DNA of 64,000 nt from an uncultured Erythrobacter sp. (GTDB lineage: Bacteria > Pseudomonadota > Alphaproteobacteria > Sphingomonadales > Sphingomonadaceae), in the NCBI GenBank assembly GCA_947501005.1, contig CANMTU010000001.1, positions 1,574,501 through 1,638,500 on the forward strand, written 5' to 3'. Under the pieces are notes generated by a model that made no database searches, was not told the origin of the DNA, and saw nothing but the letters and a program-made list of their open reading frames with translations. This document shows positions 20,534 to 29,410 of the stretch, one piece after another. Both the position numbers and the translations under genes were made by a program. Position 1 is the stretch's first letter, and every line of letters begins with the position of its first letter.

Positions 20534-21527
20534 CGGCGAACACCGACAGATCGCCGCGCACCTCGCGGATGGCGGCGGGCACGTTCGCATCGAACCATGC
20601 GGCGACCGGCGCCATCACGGCATGGGAAAGATCGCGTTCGAGATGGGTCCACACCCGCGGGATGAGGTCGAGATAGCGGTCCTTCCCGTCGCGCTTCGCC
20701 AGCCGGGTGAAGATGCCGACGATCTTCGCGTTGCGCTGCGCGCCCAGCCGTATGTAATCGTCTTCGAACGCCTCGCCGGGATCGGCGGCGGCGCGGTAAC
20801 GGCACAGCATGTCATGCTCCAGCTGCGGGGCCACGTCGCGCCGGGCATCCTGCAGCAGGCTGACCAGATCGTAGGCCGGATGGCCGACCAGCGCGTCCTG
20901 AAAGTCGATCAGCCCCTGCGCCCCGCCAAACCTGCCGGGTTCGAGCAGCATGATGTTCTCCGCATGGTAATCGCGCAGCACCGTCACCCCGGGCCGCTGG
21001 CGCGCAAGCAACGGGGTTAGCACGGTGTCCCACGCCTCGCGCCAGCCGCTCTCGTCGACCTGCAATCCCGCGGCGGGGCAGAACCATTCGACGAACAGCC
21101 CCGCCTCGCGCTGATAGGTTGCAAGGTCGTAGGGCGGGAACGGACCTGCCGGTTCGCGGTGGAGCTGCACCAGGGTCTCGATCGCGCCGGAATAGATGTC
21201 GTGCGCCTCGCCCGGGTGATCGTCGAGCCATTCCTTGACCCGCACGTCGCCGAAATCCTCGGTCAGCACCCAGCCGGCTTCGGCGTCCTCGCGCAGGATC
21301 GCGGGCGCGCGCAGGCCATGCTGTGCCAGCCAGTGCGCCACGGCCAGGAACGGGCGCGGATTTTCGTGCGGCGGGGGCGCATGCATCAGCATCGCGCTAC
21401 GCTCGCCGCGCTGCAGGCGGAAGTACCGGCGGAAGGACGCATCGCCGACCAGCGGGGCGATTTCCGCCCCCGCCCATTCGCTTCCGCCCAGAAATTCGTG
21501 AATGCCCTGCGGGAAAGTATCGCTCAT
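20526..21527 (-). CDS. amgK: Sugar kinase AmgK (N-acetylmuramate/N-acetylglucosamine 1-kinase)
   Basis: A 333-residue aminoglycoside-phosphotransferase-fold kinase. The catalytic loop reads LRDYHAENIMLL and the metal-binding motif LIDFQDALVGHPAYDL. Family members beside murU phosphorylate anomeric MurNAc and GlcNAc, feeding the recycling route to UDP-MurNAc. I chose the ATG at 21527 (MSDTFPQGI), which forms an ATGA overlap with the tsaE stop. The longer open frame upstream lies across tsaE and is not coding. The murU start overlaps its 3' end. Confidence 0.87.
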   Translation of the reverse strand: MSDTFPQGIHEFLGGSEWAGAEIAPLVGDASFRRYFRLQRGERSAMLMHAPPPHENPRPFLAVAHWLAQHGLRAPAILREDAEAGWVLTEDFGDVRVKEWLDDHPGEAHDIYSGAIETLVQLHREPAGPFPPYDLATYQREAGLFVEWFCPAAGLQVDESGWREAWDTVLTPLLARQRPGVTVLRDYHAENIMLLEPGRFGGAQGLIDFQDALVGHPAYDLVSLLQDARRDVAPQLEHDMLCRYRAAADPGEAFEDDYIRLGAQRNAKIVGIFTRLAKRDGKDRYLDLIPRVWTHLERDLSHAVMAPVAAWFDANVPAAIREVRGDLSVFADG

Positions 21528-21961
21528 GGCAGACGCCCTAGCCAATCGGCCCCCGGCTCGACAATCGCCCTGCGTCCTTCGCCCACGGTTTCCAGCCGGA
21601 TCGAGAGGCAGCCGGCTTCCTGCGCGAAGCCGCCAGCATGGTCCGGCCATTCGGCGATCAGCGCCGCGCCCGCACGATATTCGTCCAGCCCGAGTTCCCC
21701 GACCTCCGCTTGCGTTTCCAGCCGGTAGAAATCCGCGTGCACCAGCGGCGGTTCGAGCGCATCGTAGGTTTCGATGATGGTGAAGGTCGGCGACGGGACT
21801 TCGCCGCGATGGCCGAGGGCGGCGATGACCGCGCGGGCCAGCGTCGTCTTGCCGGCGCCCAGCCCGCCCGACAATGCCACCACGTCGCCCGCGCGCAACT
21901 GCGCGGCGATCCGCCGCCCCAACGCGTCCATCGCGGCAAGATCGGGCAAGTCGCGGATCAC
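21524..21961 (-). CDS. tsaE: tRNA threonylcarbamoyladenosine biosynthesis ATPase TsaE
   Basis: A 145-residue P-loop protein with Walker A GGLGAGKTTLARAV and the family segments SPTFTIIETY and VHADFYRLE. TsaE acts with TsaB and TsaD to make t6A at position 37 of ANN-decoding tRNAs. The start is a GTG at 21961 overlapping the stop of the DivL-like gene (GTGA), and its own TGA overlaps the amgK ATG (ATGA). Coupling on both sides suggests fixed stoichiometry or simply tight packing. tsaB and tsaD are not in the window. Confidence 0.93.
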   Translation of the reverse strand: MIRDLPDLAAMDALGRRIAAQLRAGDVVALSGGLGAGKTTLARAVIAALGHRGEVPSPTFTIIETYDALEPPLVHADFYRLETQAEVGELGLDEYRAGAALIAEWPDHAGGFAQEAGCLSIRLETVGEGRRAIVEPGADWLGRLP

Positions 21962-24300
21962 GGCAGGAGAATGGTGACGGTCGTGCCGGACCCCCGCCCG
22001 CTCTGGATGTCGAAGCTTCCGCCGTGCGCTTCCACCATCTGCCGGGCGAGCGGGATGCCGAGGCCCTGCCGCCGTTCGATGCCCTTGCCATCGGCGCTCA
22101 TGCGGATACCTTCGAGGGCGCGGGCCAGTTCATGCTGCGACATGCCCTTGCCATTGTCGGAAATCACCAGTCGGTTCTGCCCGCGATGCTTGGCGATATC
22201 GATGACGATCCGCCCGCCCTCGTCGGTATTGGCGACCGCATTGTCGAGCATGTGACCGATCGCGCGCCGCAATTGCTGTTCGTCGGCGTGGATCTGCTTC
22301 CCGTTATTGCCCTTGAGGTCGAGCTGCAGGCCCTTGTTCTCGATCTCGTGCTCGCGCTCGCGCACGATTTCGGAGACGAATTCGAGCAGGTCGATGCTGG
22401 TCGTGCGCAGCGGCATCAACCCTGCCTCGGATTGCGAGAGGTCGAGCACGTTTTCCACCTGCTCGGTCAGCTTGCGGACCGATTGCGAGATCGCCTCGAC
22501 ATATTCCCTTGCCTGCGGCCCCAGATCGCCCGCGACGCCGCCGGCGAGCAGTTCGGCGAAGCCGCCGATGGAGGTCAGCGGCGTGCGGAATTCGTAGGAC
22601 ATGTTGGCGAGGAACCGGGTCATCACCGCGTCCGCCTCTTCCAGCGCGCGGTTGCGTTCGCGCAACGCCTCTTCGGCCTGCTGCGACGCGGTCACGTCCA
22701 GCACGGTGAGCAGGCCGTTCCCGTCCGGCAGGGGAACGCCCGCGAAATCGAGCGTGCGCCCGTCGGCCAGTTCGACCCGCCCGTCCCGCTTCCGGCGATC
22801 GAGCGTGGCCGAACGCACGACCGTGTTGACCGTGCTGATCGTCCTGGGATCGGCAAGGTTCTTCTCGATCGCCTTGAGCAGATCCTCTGCCTGGGGATGC
22901 CCGTCCAGCGTTTCGGGATCGATGCCCCACGCACCGGGGAAGCCCCGGTTCCACAATTCGAGATGCCCGTCCGGCGCGAAGACTGCCAACGCCTCGAACA
23001 GGCTGTCGAACGTGGCGGTGCGGGTGCGCAGCAACGTGTCGCGCGTGGCCGACAGGGCGAGCTGCTCGGTCCGATCTTCCGCGATCAGCACGAGGCCGCC
23101 ATCGGGCAGCGGCTGGGCGACGACGCGAAGATGGGTGCTGTCGGGCAGCGGCCAGTTGACTTCCTCGGGTTCGTCCGCGGTGAACCAGCCGGCGAGTTCC
23201 TTGCGCCACGAAGGAAAATCGCGGACCTCGGGGATGCGGCCGTTTTCCCGCGCGATCATCAGCATCTGCTCGAAGCTGCTGCGCTCGTTCACCATGCCGG
23301 GCGGCAGGGCGAACACGCGGTGGAACGGCTGGTTGGCGAAGGTCATCCGGCGCTGCGAATCGAATTGCGCGACGCCGATCGAAAGCTGGTCGAGCATCGA
23401 GCGCTGGGCCTCGCGGAAGGCGCGGAATTCGCGGGCCTGTTCTTCCATCTCCTCGATGTCGACGGCGTAGCCCGCGATTCCCTCGCCCGAGAGCGGGAGG
23501 TCGGTCACGCGGATCGCGCGGCGGGCATTGTCGATCGTGGCGGAGACGATCCGTTCGATCGGCTGGCGGCGATCGGCCGCCTGCTGCGCGACCTGCGCCG
23601 CGGTGCGCCCGCCCACCGTCTCGACCAGTTCGACCTGATCGGCGATCACCTGATCGGCGCTGCCCGCGCCGACCGCGGCGACATAGGCCTTGTTGACCAG
23701 CCGCAACTGCATGTCAGCGCCGCGAAACCACATCGGCATCGGCGCCGCCTCGATCAGCCCGACGAGCGCCCCGAAATCGTCCTGCGCGCGTGCAGCTTCC
23801 TCGCGCAGCTGGGCCAGTTCGTCTTCGGTTTCGGTGAAGTCGAAGACCCAGATCAGCGCCGCCCCGCTGGGTGAGACCGACGGGTCTGCCAGCGCCCCGC
23901 GCAGCGCCAGCGTCTTGCGCGAAGTCGGCGGGCGCAACGCGAGGCGAAAGGGTTTGGCGCTCTTCTGGGTACGGCGGACATGGGCGCTCAGTTCATCGAC
24001 CTGATCTTCCGACAGGCCTTCGCCCCCGCGCCCGGCAAGCTCGCTGAGATAATCCGGCACCTTGGCCAGACCGATCCAGCGCGCGAGCCGGTCGGGCGCC
24101 TCGATCCGCCCATCCGCCCGCACGAGAAGGGGGATCGCCGGCGCCTCTTCCATCATGCGGGTCAGCCGACGCGCAACCTTGCGATGCGCGTCGGCCGAAC
24201 GCACCTGATTGCTGGCGCGAAGCATGAACCAGATTGCCGCGCCCGACCACAAGGCCAGGATCACGCCGACCAGAGCCAGGAAAGAGGCCGAGACTTCCAT
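21958..24300 (-). CDS. divL: DivL-like PAS/histidine-kinase-fold protein with tyrosine at the phospho-acceptor site
   Basis: A 780-residue protein with an N-terminal membrane anchor (FLALVGVILALWSGAAIWFML), several PAS-type domains between about residues 100 and 540, a dimerisation/H-box helix and an HATPase domain. The H-box reads ANMSYEFRTPLTSI: the histidine of ordinary kinases is Tyr569 (codon TAC at 22594-22596). The ATP-binding lobe looks intact, with DNAVANTDEGG (N box), ISDNGKGM (G1) and QGLGIPLARQM (G2). Size, anchor, PAS content and the Tyr match Caulobacter DivL (769 residues, Tyr550), which controls CckA and the CtrA cell-cycle pathway. Orthology is inferred. Its stop overlaps tsaE. 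Confidence 0.85.
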   Translation of the reverse strand: MEVSASFLALVGVILALWSGAAIWFMLRASNQVRSADAHRKVARRLTRMMEEAPAIPLLVRADGRIEAPDRLARWIGLAKVPDYLSELAGRGGEGLSEDQVDELSAHVRRTQKSAKPFRLALRPPTSRKTLALRGALADPSVSPSGAALIWVFDFTETEDELAQLREEAARAQDDFGALVGLIEAAPMPMWFRGADMQLRLVNKAYVAAVGAGSADQVIADQVELVETVGGRTAAQVAQQAADRRQPIERIVSATIDNARRAIRVTDLPLSGEGIAGYAVDIEEMEEQAREFRAFREAQRSMLDQLSIGVAQFDSQRRMTFANQPFHRVFALPPGMVNERSSFEQMLMIARENGRIPEVRDFPSWRKELAGWFTADEPEEVNWPLPDSTHLRVVAQPLPDGGLVLIAEDRTEQLALSATRDTLLRTRTATFDSLFEALAVFAPDGHLELWNRGFPGAWGIDPETLDGHPQAEDLLKAIEKNLADPRTISTVNTVVRSATLDRRKRDGRVELADGRTLDFAGVPLPDGNGLLTVLDVTASQQAEEALRERNRALEEADAVMTRFLANMSYEFRTPLTSIGGFAELLAGGVAGDLGPQAREYVEAISQSVRKLTEQVENVLDLSQSEAGLMPLRTTSIDLLEFVSEIVREREHEIENKGLQLDLKGNNGKQIHADEQQLRRAIGHMLDNAVANTDEGGRIVIDIAKHRGQNRLVISDNGKGMSQHELARALEGIRMSADGKGIERRQGLGIPLARQMVEAHGGSFDIQSGRGSGTTVTILLP

Positions 24301-24355
24301 CGGGTCTACCCGCTATTCGCCCCCGGCCGCCGGTGCAACGGAAACCGAGGCGCGA

Positions 24356-25765
24356 TCAGTAGCGGTAGTGTTCGGGCTTGAACGGGCCTTCGACCGGCAC
24401 GCCGATGTAATCCGCCTGGCTCTTGCTGAGCGTGGTCAGCTTCACGCCAAGCTTGTCGAGATGCAGCGCAGCCACCTTCTCATCGAGCTTCTTGGGCAGG
24501 ACGTAGACGTCGTTCTGGTACCCGTCGGTGTTTTCCCACAATTCGATCTGCGCCAGCACCTGGTTGGTGAACGAGCAGCTCATCACGAAGCTAGGGTGCC
24601 CAGTGGCGCAGGCGAGGTTCACCAGCCGGCCCTTGGCCAGCACGATGATCTCCTTGCCGTCGGGGAATTTCACGAGGTCCGTGCCGGGCTTCAGCTCGGT
24701 CCACTCGTAGTTCGAGAGGGCGCCGATCTGGATCTCGCTGTCGAAGTGGCCGATATTGCAGACGATGCTCATCGGCTTCATCGCCTTCATGTGCTCGGCG
24801 GTGATGACGTCTTCATTGCCGGTGGTGGTGACGAAGATGTCGGCGCGCTTCACGCCGTCTTCCATGGTCACGACCTCGTAGCCTTCCATCGCCGCCTGCA
24901 AGGCGCAGATCGGATCGATTTCGGTCACCAGCACGCGCGCGCCGCCATTGCGCAGCGACTGCGCACTACCCTTGCCGACATCGCCATATCCGGCAACCAA
25001 TGCGACCTTGCCCGACAGCATCACGTCGGTCGCGCGGCGGATCGCGTCGACCAGCGATTCGCGGCAACCGTAGAGATTGTCGAACTTCGACTTGGTCACG
25101 CTGTCGTTCACATTGATCGCGGGGAACGGCAGCTTGCCCTGCTTGGCGAGGTGATACAGGCGGTGGACACCGGTGGTGGTCTCTTCCGAGACGCCCTTGA
25201 TCGCCTTCACGCTCTTGGTGAGATAGCCGGGCTTGTCCTTCACGAACGCCTTCAGCGCGCGCTGGAATTCGATTTCCTCGGCGTTCTGCGGCTCGGGCAG
25301 TTCCTCGCCCGCTTCGATCCGCGCACCCCACAGTGCGAACATGGTGGCATCGCCGCCATCGTCGAGGATGAGGTTGGCCGTCCTGTCGGCGTCGTCGTCG
25401 CTCGACCAGTCGAAGATCTTGCCGACATAGTCCCAGTAATCCGCCAGGCTCTCGCCCTTGATCGCGAACACCGGGATATCCTGCGCGGCGATCGCGGCGG
25501 CGGCATGGTCCTGCGTCGAATAGATGTTGCAGGTCGCCCAGCGCACTTCGGCGCCCAGCGCGACGAGGGTTTCGATCAGCACCGCGGTCTGGATCGTCAT
25601 GTGGAGCGAGCCGGTAATGCGCGCGCCCTTCAGGGGCTTGGCATCGCCATATTCCTCGCGCGTCGCCATGAGACCCGGCATTTCGGTCTCGGCAATCGCG
25701 ATTTCGGCGCGGCCGTAACCGGCGAGCGAAAGATCCTTGACGACGTAATCGGTGAATTCAGCCAC
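24356..25765 (-). CDS. ahcY: S-adenosylhomocysteine hydrolase
   Basis: A 469-residue AdoHcyase that splits S-adenosylhomocysteine into adenosine and homocysteine, removing the inhibitory product of methyl transfer. The NAD-binding glycine motif is [13 protein letters not shown]. The substrate region has [13 protein letters not shown], and the C-terminus is the classic KPEHYRY. The length includes the insertion usual for alphaproteobacterial enzymes. It starts at a GTG. The gene lies 55 bases upstream of the DivL-like gene on the same strand, so they may share a transcript. No recognisable SAH riboswitch precedes it, only the inverted repeat at 25811-25839. Confidence 0.96.
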   Translation of the reverse strand: MAEFTDYVVKDLSLAGYGRAEIAIAETEMPGLMATREEYGDAKPLKGARITGSLHMTIQTAVLIETLVALGAEVRWATCNIYSTQDHAAAAIAAQDIPVFAIKGESLADYWDYVGKIFDWSSDDDADRTANLILDDGGDATMFALWGARIEAGEELPEPQNAEEIEFQRALKAFVKDKPGYLTKSVKAIKGVSEETTTGVHRLYHLAKQGKLPFPAINVNDSVTKSKFDNLYGCRESLVDAIRRATDVMLSGKVALVAGYGDVGKGSAQSLRNGGARVLVTEIDPICALQAAMEGYEVVTMEDGVKRADIFVTTTGNEDVITAEHMKAMKPMSIVCNIGHFDSEIQIGALSNYEWTELKPGTDLVKFPDGKEIIVLAKGRLVNLACATGHPSFVMSCSFTNQVLAQIELWENTDGYQNDVYVLPKKLDEKVAALHLDKLGVKLTTLSKSQADYIGVPVEGPFKPEHYRY

Positions 25766-25810
25766 AGGCGGTCCTTGTCTTGTAAACGATGGCAGGCGCC
25801 GCCCGGTAGC

Positions 25811-25839
25811 AGGGGCGACACGAATATAGTGCCGCCCCT
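25811..25839. repeat. Inverted repeat upstream of ahcY
   Basis: AGGGGCG (25811-25817) and CGCCCCT (25833-25839) form a 7-bp arm, with inner CAC/GTG pairs around AATATA. The minus-strand loop contains a -10-like TATATT. It could be a terminator for the upstream secreted-protein gene or an operator for ahcY. Confidence 0.35.
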
Positions 25840-25901
25840 AGCTTCAGGCCGCCATAAGGGCAACCGCCGCTCTTACCCTTGCCCTGCGTTCCGCACGTGC
25901 C

Positions 25902-26366
25902 TCAGCGGCGCGCCCAGCGGCTGCCGACGAGCGGCCGCGGGCCGAGCAACTGGTCCGCCGCCTGTGTCAGAACAAGCGAATCCGCCGATTTCGAAAGGTC
26001 GCGCGCGACTTCCTTCAGCTCGGCGCAGGACAGCCACGGATGTCCCTGTCCGTATTCGTTCGCCATGCCGACGCTGATCCGGTCGAGCGCGCGCTTGGCC
26101 CCTTTCGCGCCGTGCTTGGCCACGAAGGTCTTCTCCAGCCGCCGGGCCGAGGCGTTGAGCGCCGGCAGATGGGCTGCAGTGAAGCTGCGGTAATTGTCCT
26201 GGAAATCGTCGCTCCCCATGCGGCAGCGCAGCGAGGTCACCATCAGCATGATGTCGAGCCGGCGAATGCGCTCGTCCTGCGTGAATTCGTTGCCCGAAGC
26301 GATCGTCGGCGTGCCGGCAAGCGTGGCGGCGGCGGCCAGCGCGGCCAGCGTTTTCCTGAATGTCAT
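25902..26366 (-). CDS. Secreted hypothetical protein
   Basis: A 154-residue protein of unknown function. The N-terminus is a Sec signal peptide (MTFRKTLAALAAAATLAGTP, cleavage probably near residue 24). The mature part is mostly helical, with two cysteines (LRCRMG and LSCAEL) and a conserved-looking QDNYRSFTAAH stretch. No metal or catalytic motif is evident. The start ATG at 26366 directly opens the signal peptide. It is divergent from the peroxiredoxin gene across a region with two overlapping dyads. Confidence 0.65.
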   Translation of the reverse strand: MTFRKTLAALAAAATLAGTPTIASGNEFTQDERIRRLDIMLMVTSLRCRMGSDDFQDNYRSFTAAHLPALNASARRLEKTFVAKHGAKGAKRALDRISVGMANEYGQGHPWLSCAELKEVARDLSKSADSLVLTQAADQLLGPRPLVGSRWARR

Positions 26367-26421
26367 GTCCCTGTCTCCCGGTGAGAGCGTCCCTGCTCGT
26401 CGGGATGAGGTTTCGCCGAAT

Positions 26422-26459
26422 CGGTTTACGGATTTTTAAAGGCGCGCGGTAAACCGCGC
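26422..26459. promoter_or_regulatory. Two overlapping dyads in the divergent region before the peroxiredoxin gene
   Basis: A perfect dyad GCGCGGTAAACCGCGC spans 26444-26459. A wider inverted pair, CGGTTTAC (26422-26429) and GTAAACCG (26449-26456), shares one arm with it. The location between divergent genes suits an operator, but no regulator family is recognised. Confidence 0.4.
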
Positions 26460-26535
26460 TTAACCACGCCCCGGCCATTGCGCCGCCCGCCCGGAATCCT
26501 AGATGGACGGTGAACGATCATAAGGAGTTCACCCA

Positions 26536-27015
26536 ATGACGATTTCCGTAGGCGACAGCCTTCCCGACGTAACCCTGGTCAAAGCCACCGCGGACGGGCC
26601 GGAAAAGGTCCAGTCGAAGGACTTTTTCGCCGGTCGCAAGGTCGCGCTGTTTTCCGTGCCCGGCGCCTTCACGCCGACCTGTTCGGCCCGCCACCTGCCC
26701 GGCTATGTCGAGAAGGCGGATGAGTTGAAGGCCAAGGGCGTGGACGAGATCGCCTGCACGGCGGTCAACGACGCTTTCGTCATGAACGCCTGGAAAAGTG
26801 CTAACAATGCCGACGCCATCACCATGCTGGCCGACGGAAACGGCGAATTCGCCGAAGCGGTCGGCCTGACGATGGATGGTTCGGGTTTCGGCCTCGGCAA
26901 GCGCGGGCAACGCTATTCCATGATCGTGGACGATGGCGTGGTGAAGGAAATCAATGTCGAGCAGCCGGGCGATTTCTCTGTCTCGAGCGCCGACCACATG
27001 CTCGAGCAGATGTAA
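26536..27015 (+). CDS. Peroxiredoxin (Prx5/type II)
   Basis: A 159-residue peroxiredoxin of the Prx5 class that reduces hydrogen peroxide and organic hydroperoxides using thioredoxin or glutaredoxin. The peroxidatic cysteine is Cys49 in FTPTCSARHLPG. A second cysteine, Cys74 (EIACTAVND), lies at the distance seen in atypical two-Cys members. A Shine-Dalgarno AAGGAG lies about ten bases before the ATG. Upstream dyads at 26422-26459 may regulate it. A strong hairpin at 27024-27057 follows the stop. Confidence 0.93.
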   Translation: MTISVGDSLPDVTLVKATADGPEKVQSKDFFAGRKVALFSVPGAFTPTCSARHLPGYVEKADELKAKGVDEIACTAVNDAFVMNAWKSANNADAITMLADGNGEFAEAVGLTMDGSGFGLGKRGQRYSMIVDDGVVKEINVEQPGDFSVSSADHMLEQM

Positions 27016-27023
27016 TACCCATT

Positions 27024-27057
27024 CGCCCCGCCCGCGCATCCGGCGCGTGGCGGGGCG
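27024..27057 (+). terminator. Hairpin terminator after peroxiredoxin, shared with convergent folE
   Basis: CGCCCCGCC (27024-27032) pairs with GGCGGGGCG (27049-27057), extended inside by CGCGC/GCGCG. It starts nine bases past the stop, with a poor T tail (TTGTAT). Confidence 0.55.
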
Positions 27058-27106
27058 TTGTATCTCTCCGGGGGCGGACCGCCCGGCCCGCCCTGCGGCG
27101 AAGCGA

Positions 27107-27715
27107 TCAATAGCCCATCAGGCTGAGGACTTCCTTGCGGCTGCGCTCGTCCTCCCGGAACACGCCGCGCATTTCGCTGGTCACCATCGTGACGCCGGGC
27201 GTGCGCACGCCGCGCGCCGTCATGCAGGCATGGCTCGCCTCGATCACGACCGCGACGCCCTGCGGTTTGAGATAATCCCAGATGCATTGCGACACCTCGG
27301 CGGTGAGGCGTTCCTGCACCTGTAGGCGCCGGGCGAAGCCGTGAAGGACGCGCGCCAGTTTCGAGATCCCGACGACATGGTCGGTCGGCAGGTAGGCGAT
27401 CGCCGCCTTGCCGATGATCGGCGCCATGTGATGCTCGCAATGGGACTGGAACGGAATGTCCTTCAACAGCACGATCTCGTCGTACCCGCCGACTTCCTCG
27501 AACACGCGGCGCAGGTGGATCGCCGGATCCTCGTCATATCCGAGGCAATATTCCTTCCATGCCCGGGCCACCCGGGCGGGCGTATCGAGCAGGCCCTCGC
27601 GCGTCGGATCGTCGCCCGCCCACTCGATCAGCGTACGCACCGCGTCCTGGACGTGTTGCGGTACCGGGGGTTTCCCCATCGGATCGTCTTCATCCGGCCC
27701 GACCAGACTGCTCAT
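27107..27715 (-). CDS. folE: GTP cyclohydrolase I
   Basis: A 202-residue GTP cyclohydrolase I, making dihydroneopterin triphosphate, the first step to tetrahydrofolate. The zinc ligands appear in SHCEHHMAPI and EASHACMTARG, and the QVQERLT segment is typical. I chose the ATG at 27715 (MSSLVGPDED), which overlaps the stop of the phospholipase D-type gene as ATGA; a second ATG 12 codons in (MGKPP) is possible. The open frame continues far upstream, but that part is a shadow of the neighbouring gene. Confidence 0.94.
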   Translation of the reverse strand: MSSLVGPDEDDPMGKPPVPQHVQDAVRTLIEWAGDDPTREGLLDTPARVARAWKEYCLGYDEDPAIHLRRVFEEVGGYDEIVLLKDIPFQSHCEHHMAPIIGKAAIAYLPTDHVVGISKLARVLHGFARRLQVQERLTAEVSQCIWDYLKPQGVAVVIEASHACMTARGVRTPGVTMVTSEMRGVFREDERSRKEVLSLMGY

Positions 27716-29274
27716 GCCAATTTCCTCCTCTTGAACCTGTCGCGAACCCGTTTGAGCCGGCTTCCTTCGCGGAACAGCCCGCCCCGGGCAAACGGTTCGA
27801 ACATATCCTCTGGGTTTTCCGGGTCGAGCATCGCGCTTTCGGCGACGGTCTTCTCCATGTCGGTCAGTTCGGGCGGGATATAACGGATAAGGTTGCGCCC
27901 ATTCTCGGTGATCGAGGCATGGATCAGCGCGGCCATCGAACCGTGCCGTTCGAGCATTTCGGGCATGACCCGTTCTTCCAGCCCCAGGTGTTCCGCCAGC
28001 AGGGAATGGCGGATCTCGGTGATCGCCGGCCCGGCATGGCCGTTGCCCTCGCGCGCGGTGTCGATGAAGACGTCGCACTCGCTGTCGAGGCCGAGCGAAC
28101 GGTTGTTGATGTTCGCCGAACCGATCCGGAAAATCTCGTCGTCCACGATCATGATCTTGGCGTGGACGTAGATGTGGGTCGTATCACTGACCGGCGACCA
28201 GATCGAGAACCGGTCGTTCACATCCGCCTCCTCGATGGTGCGGACCAGTTCGGCGCGCGCATGGTCCATCGCCTGCATTTCCAGCCAGCCATCGGCATGG
28301 GCGGGATGGACGACGACGATCTCGGGGCAATCGGGCTGCTGGACCCGCTTCAGGATCGCTTCCGCGATCACGCGCGAGGCGAAATACTGGCTTTCGGCGT
28401 AGATGAATTTCTTCGCCCGCGCGATGTGTTCGACAAACAGGGTCTCGATTTCCCGGATCGCGTTCCAGTCGCGGAATTTCGCGGTGGTGCGCGCGATGCC
28501 GACCTCGACGTTCTCGAACGTGCACGGCAAGGCCTCGGGCCACAGGCTTTCCGACGGTTTGGGGATTTCGGGCAGCGGTTTGCCCCCCGCCCTGATCCAG
28601 CGGTTGGCGCCGAGTTCGGCCAACGCCTCGGCCACCTCGCCTTCCATCAGCATCGAGGCGTCGTGCCAGGGCATGTAGCTGCCGCCGCGCGGCAGAAGGC
28701 GATCCGCGTTTTCGGCCAGATGCTCGCGCGTGTCCCAGCGCTTGATCGTCATGTCGATCCCGCCGCACACCGCCAGACTGTTGTCGAGCACGGCGACTTT
28801 CTGGTGATGGCTGCACCCGGTGGGATGCGCGCTGTCGAACTTGAAATCGATCTGGCGATGGCGTGCCCAGCGCACCAGATCCCACCACATCGATCCGCGC
28901 ATGATGAACTTGAAGACCCCGAAGCTCCATTTGAGGATGCGGATCTCGAGGTCGGGCCGGTTGCGCACAAGCCAGGAGAAGAAACTGCCGAGCCGTGCGG
29001 GATATTTGCCCGAAATTCCCCGCTCGTACCACCGCCGCCCGTTGTCGAGATGGATGCGGGTGTCGAAATCCCACCCGATCAGCAGGATGCGGCGCTTGGC
29101 GTTGAGCATGGCCGCCTGCATGACGCTGAAATAATTGGCGGCATCGATGATCACGGCTGCGCGCCGCACCCTGGCATACCGCCAGACGCTGGCCGAGACG
29201 CCCGTGTCCGCATCGTTCCGTGCGATCCCGGCCGCGTCGCGGTCAGGTTCGGTCTGCTTGATCGTATCCGGCAA
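27712..29274 (-). CDS. Phospholipase D-like / cardiolipin synthase-type protein
   Basis: A 520-residue protein with two HKD half-sites: SHHQKVAVLDN in the first half, and YVHAKIMIVDDEIFRIGSAN in the second with the full HxK(x4)D and the following GSxN. This pair forms one catalytic centre in phospholipase D and cardiolipin or phosphatidylserine synthases. There is no N-terminal membrane anchor, unlike ClsA, so it is probably a soluble or peripheral phosphatidyl-transfer or hydrolysis enzyme; the substrate is undecided. The last codons overlap the folE start (ATGA), a pairing with no obvious metabolic logic. Confidence 0.82.
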   Translation of the reverse strand: MPDTIKQTEPDRDAAGIARNDADTGVSASVWRYARVRRAAVIIDAANYFSVMQAAMLNAKRRILLIGWDFDTRIHLDNGRRWYERGISGKYPARLGSFFSWLVRNRPDLEIRILKWSFGVFKFIMRGSMWWDLVRWARHRQIDFKFDSAHPTGCSHHQKVAVLDNSLAVCGGIDMTIKRWDTREHLAENADRLLPRGGSYMPWHDASMLMEGEVAEALAELGANRWIRAGGKPLPEIPKPSESLWPEALPCTFENVEVGIARTTAKFRDWNAIREIETLFVEHIARAKKFIYAESQYFASRVIAEAILKRVQQPDCPEIVVVHPAHADGWLEMQAMDHARAELVRTIEEADVNDRFSIWSPVSDTTHIYVHAKIMIVDDEIFRIGSANINNRSLGLDSECDVFIDTAREGNGHAGPAITEIRHSLLAEHLGLEERVMPEMLERHGSMAALIHASITENGRNLIRYIPPELTDMEKTVAESAMLDPENPEDMFEPFARGGLFREGSRLKRVRDRFKRRKLA

Positions 29275-29410
29275 TCATTCCCCCTCGAGGTGCGGTCCTG
29301 CGCGATTCGTGACCCCTGCCCTGTGCCGCATGACGCGGTTCGCGAACAGGGCAGCGTTAGGCTTGTCCCGGACTTGTCGTTGCCACGGCGCATTCGCATA
29401 TCGACAGGCG

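Noticed and set aside
25766..25901. SAH or SAM riboswitch before ahcY
   Set aside because: I looked for the conserved SAH riboswitch core and saw only a simple 7-bp inverted repeat with a small inner stem.
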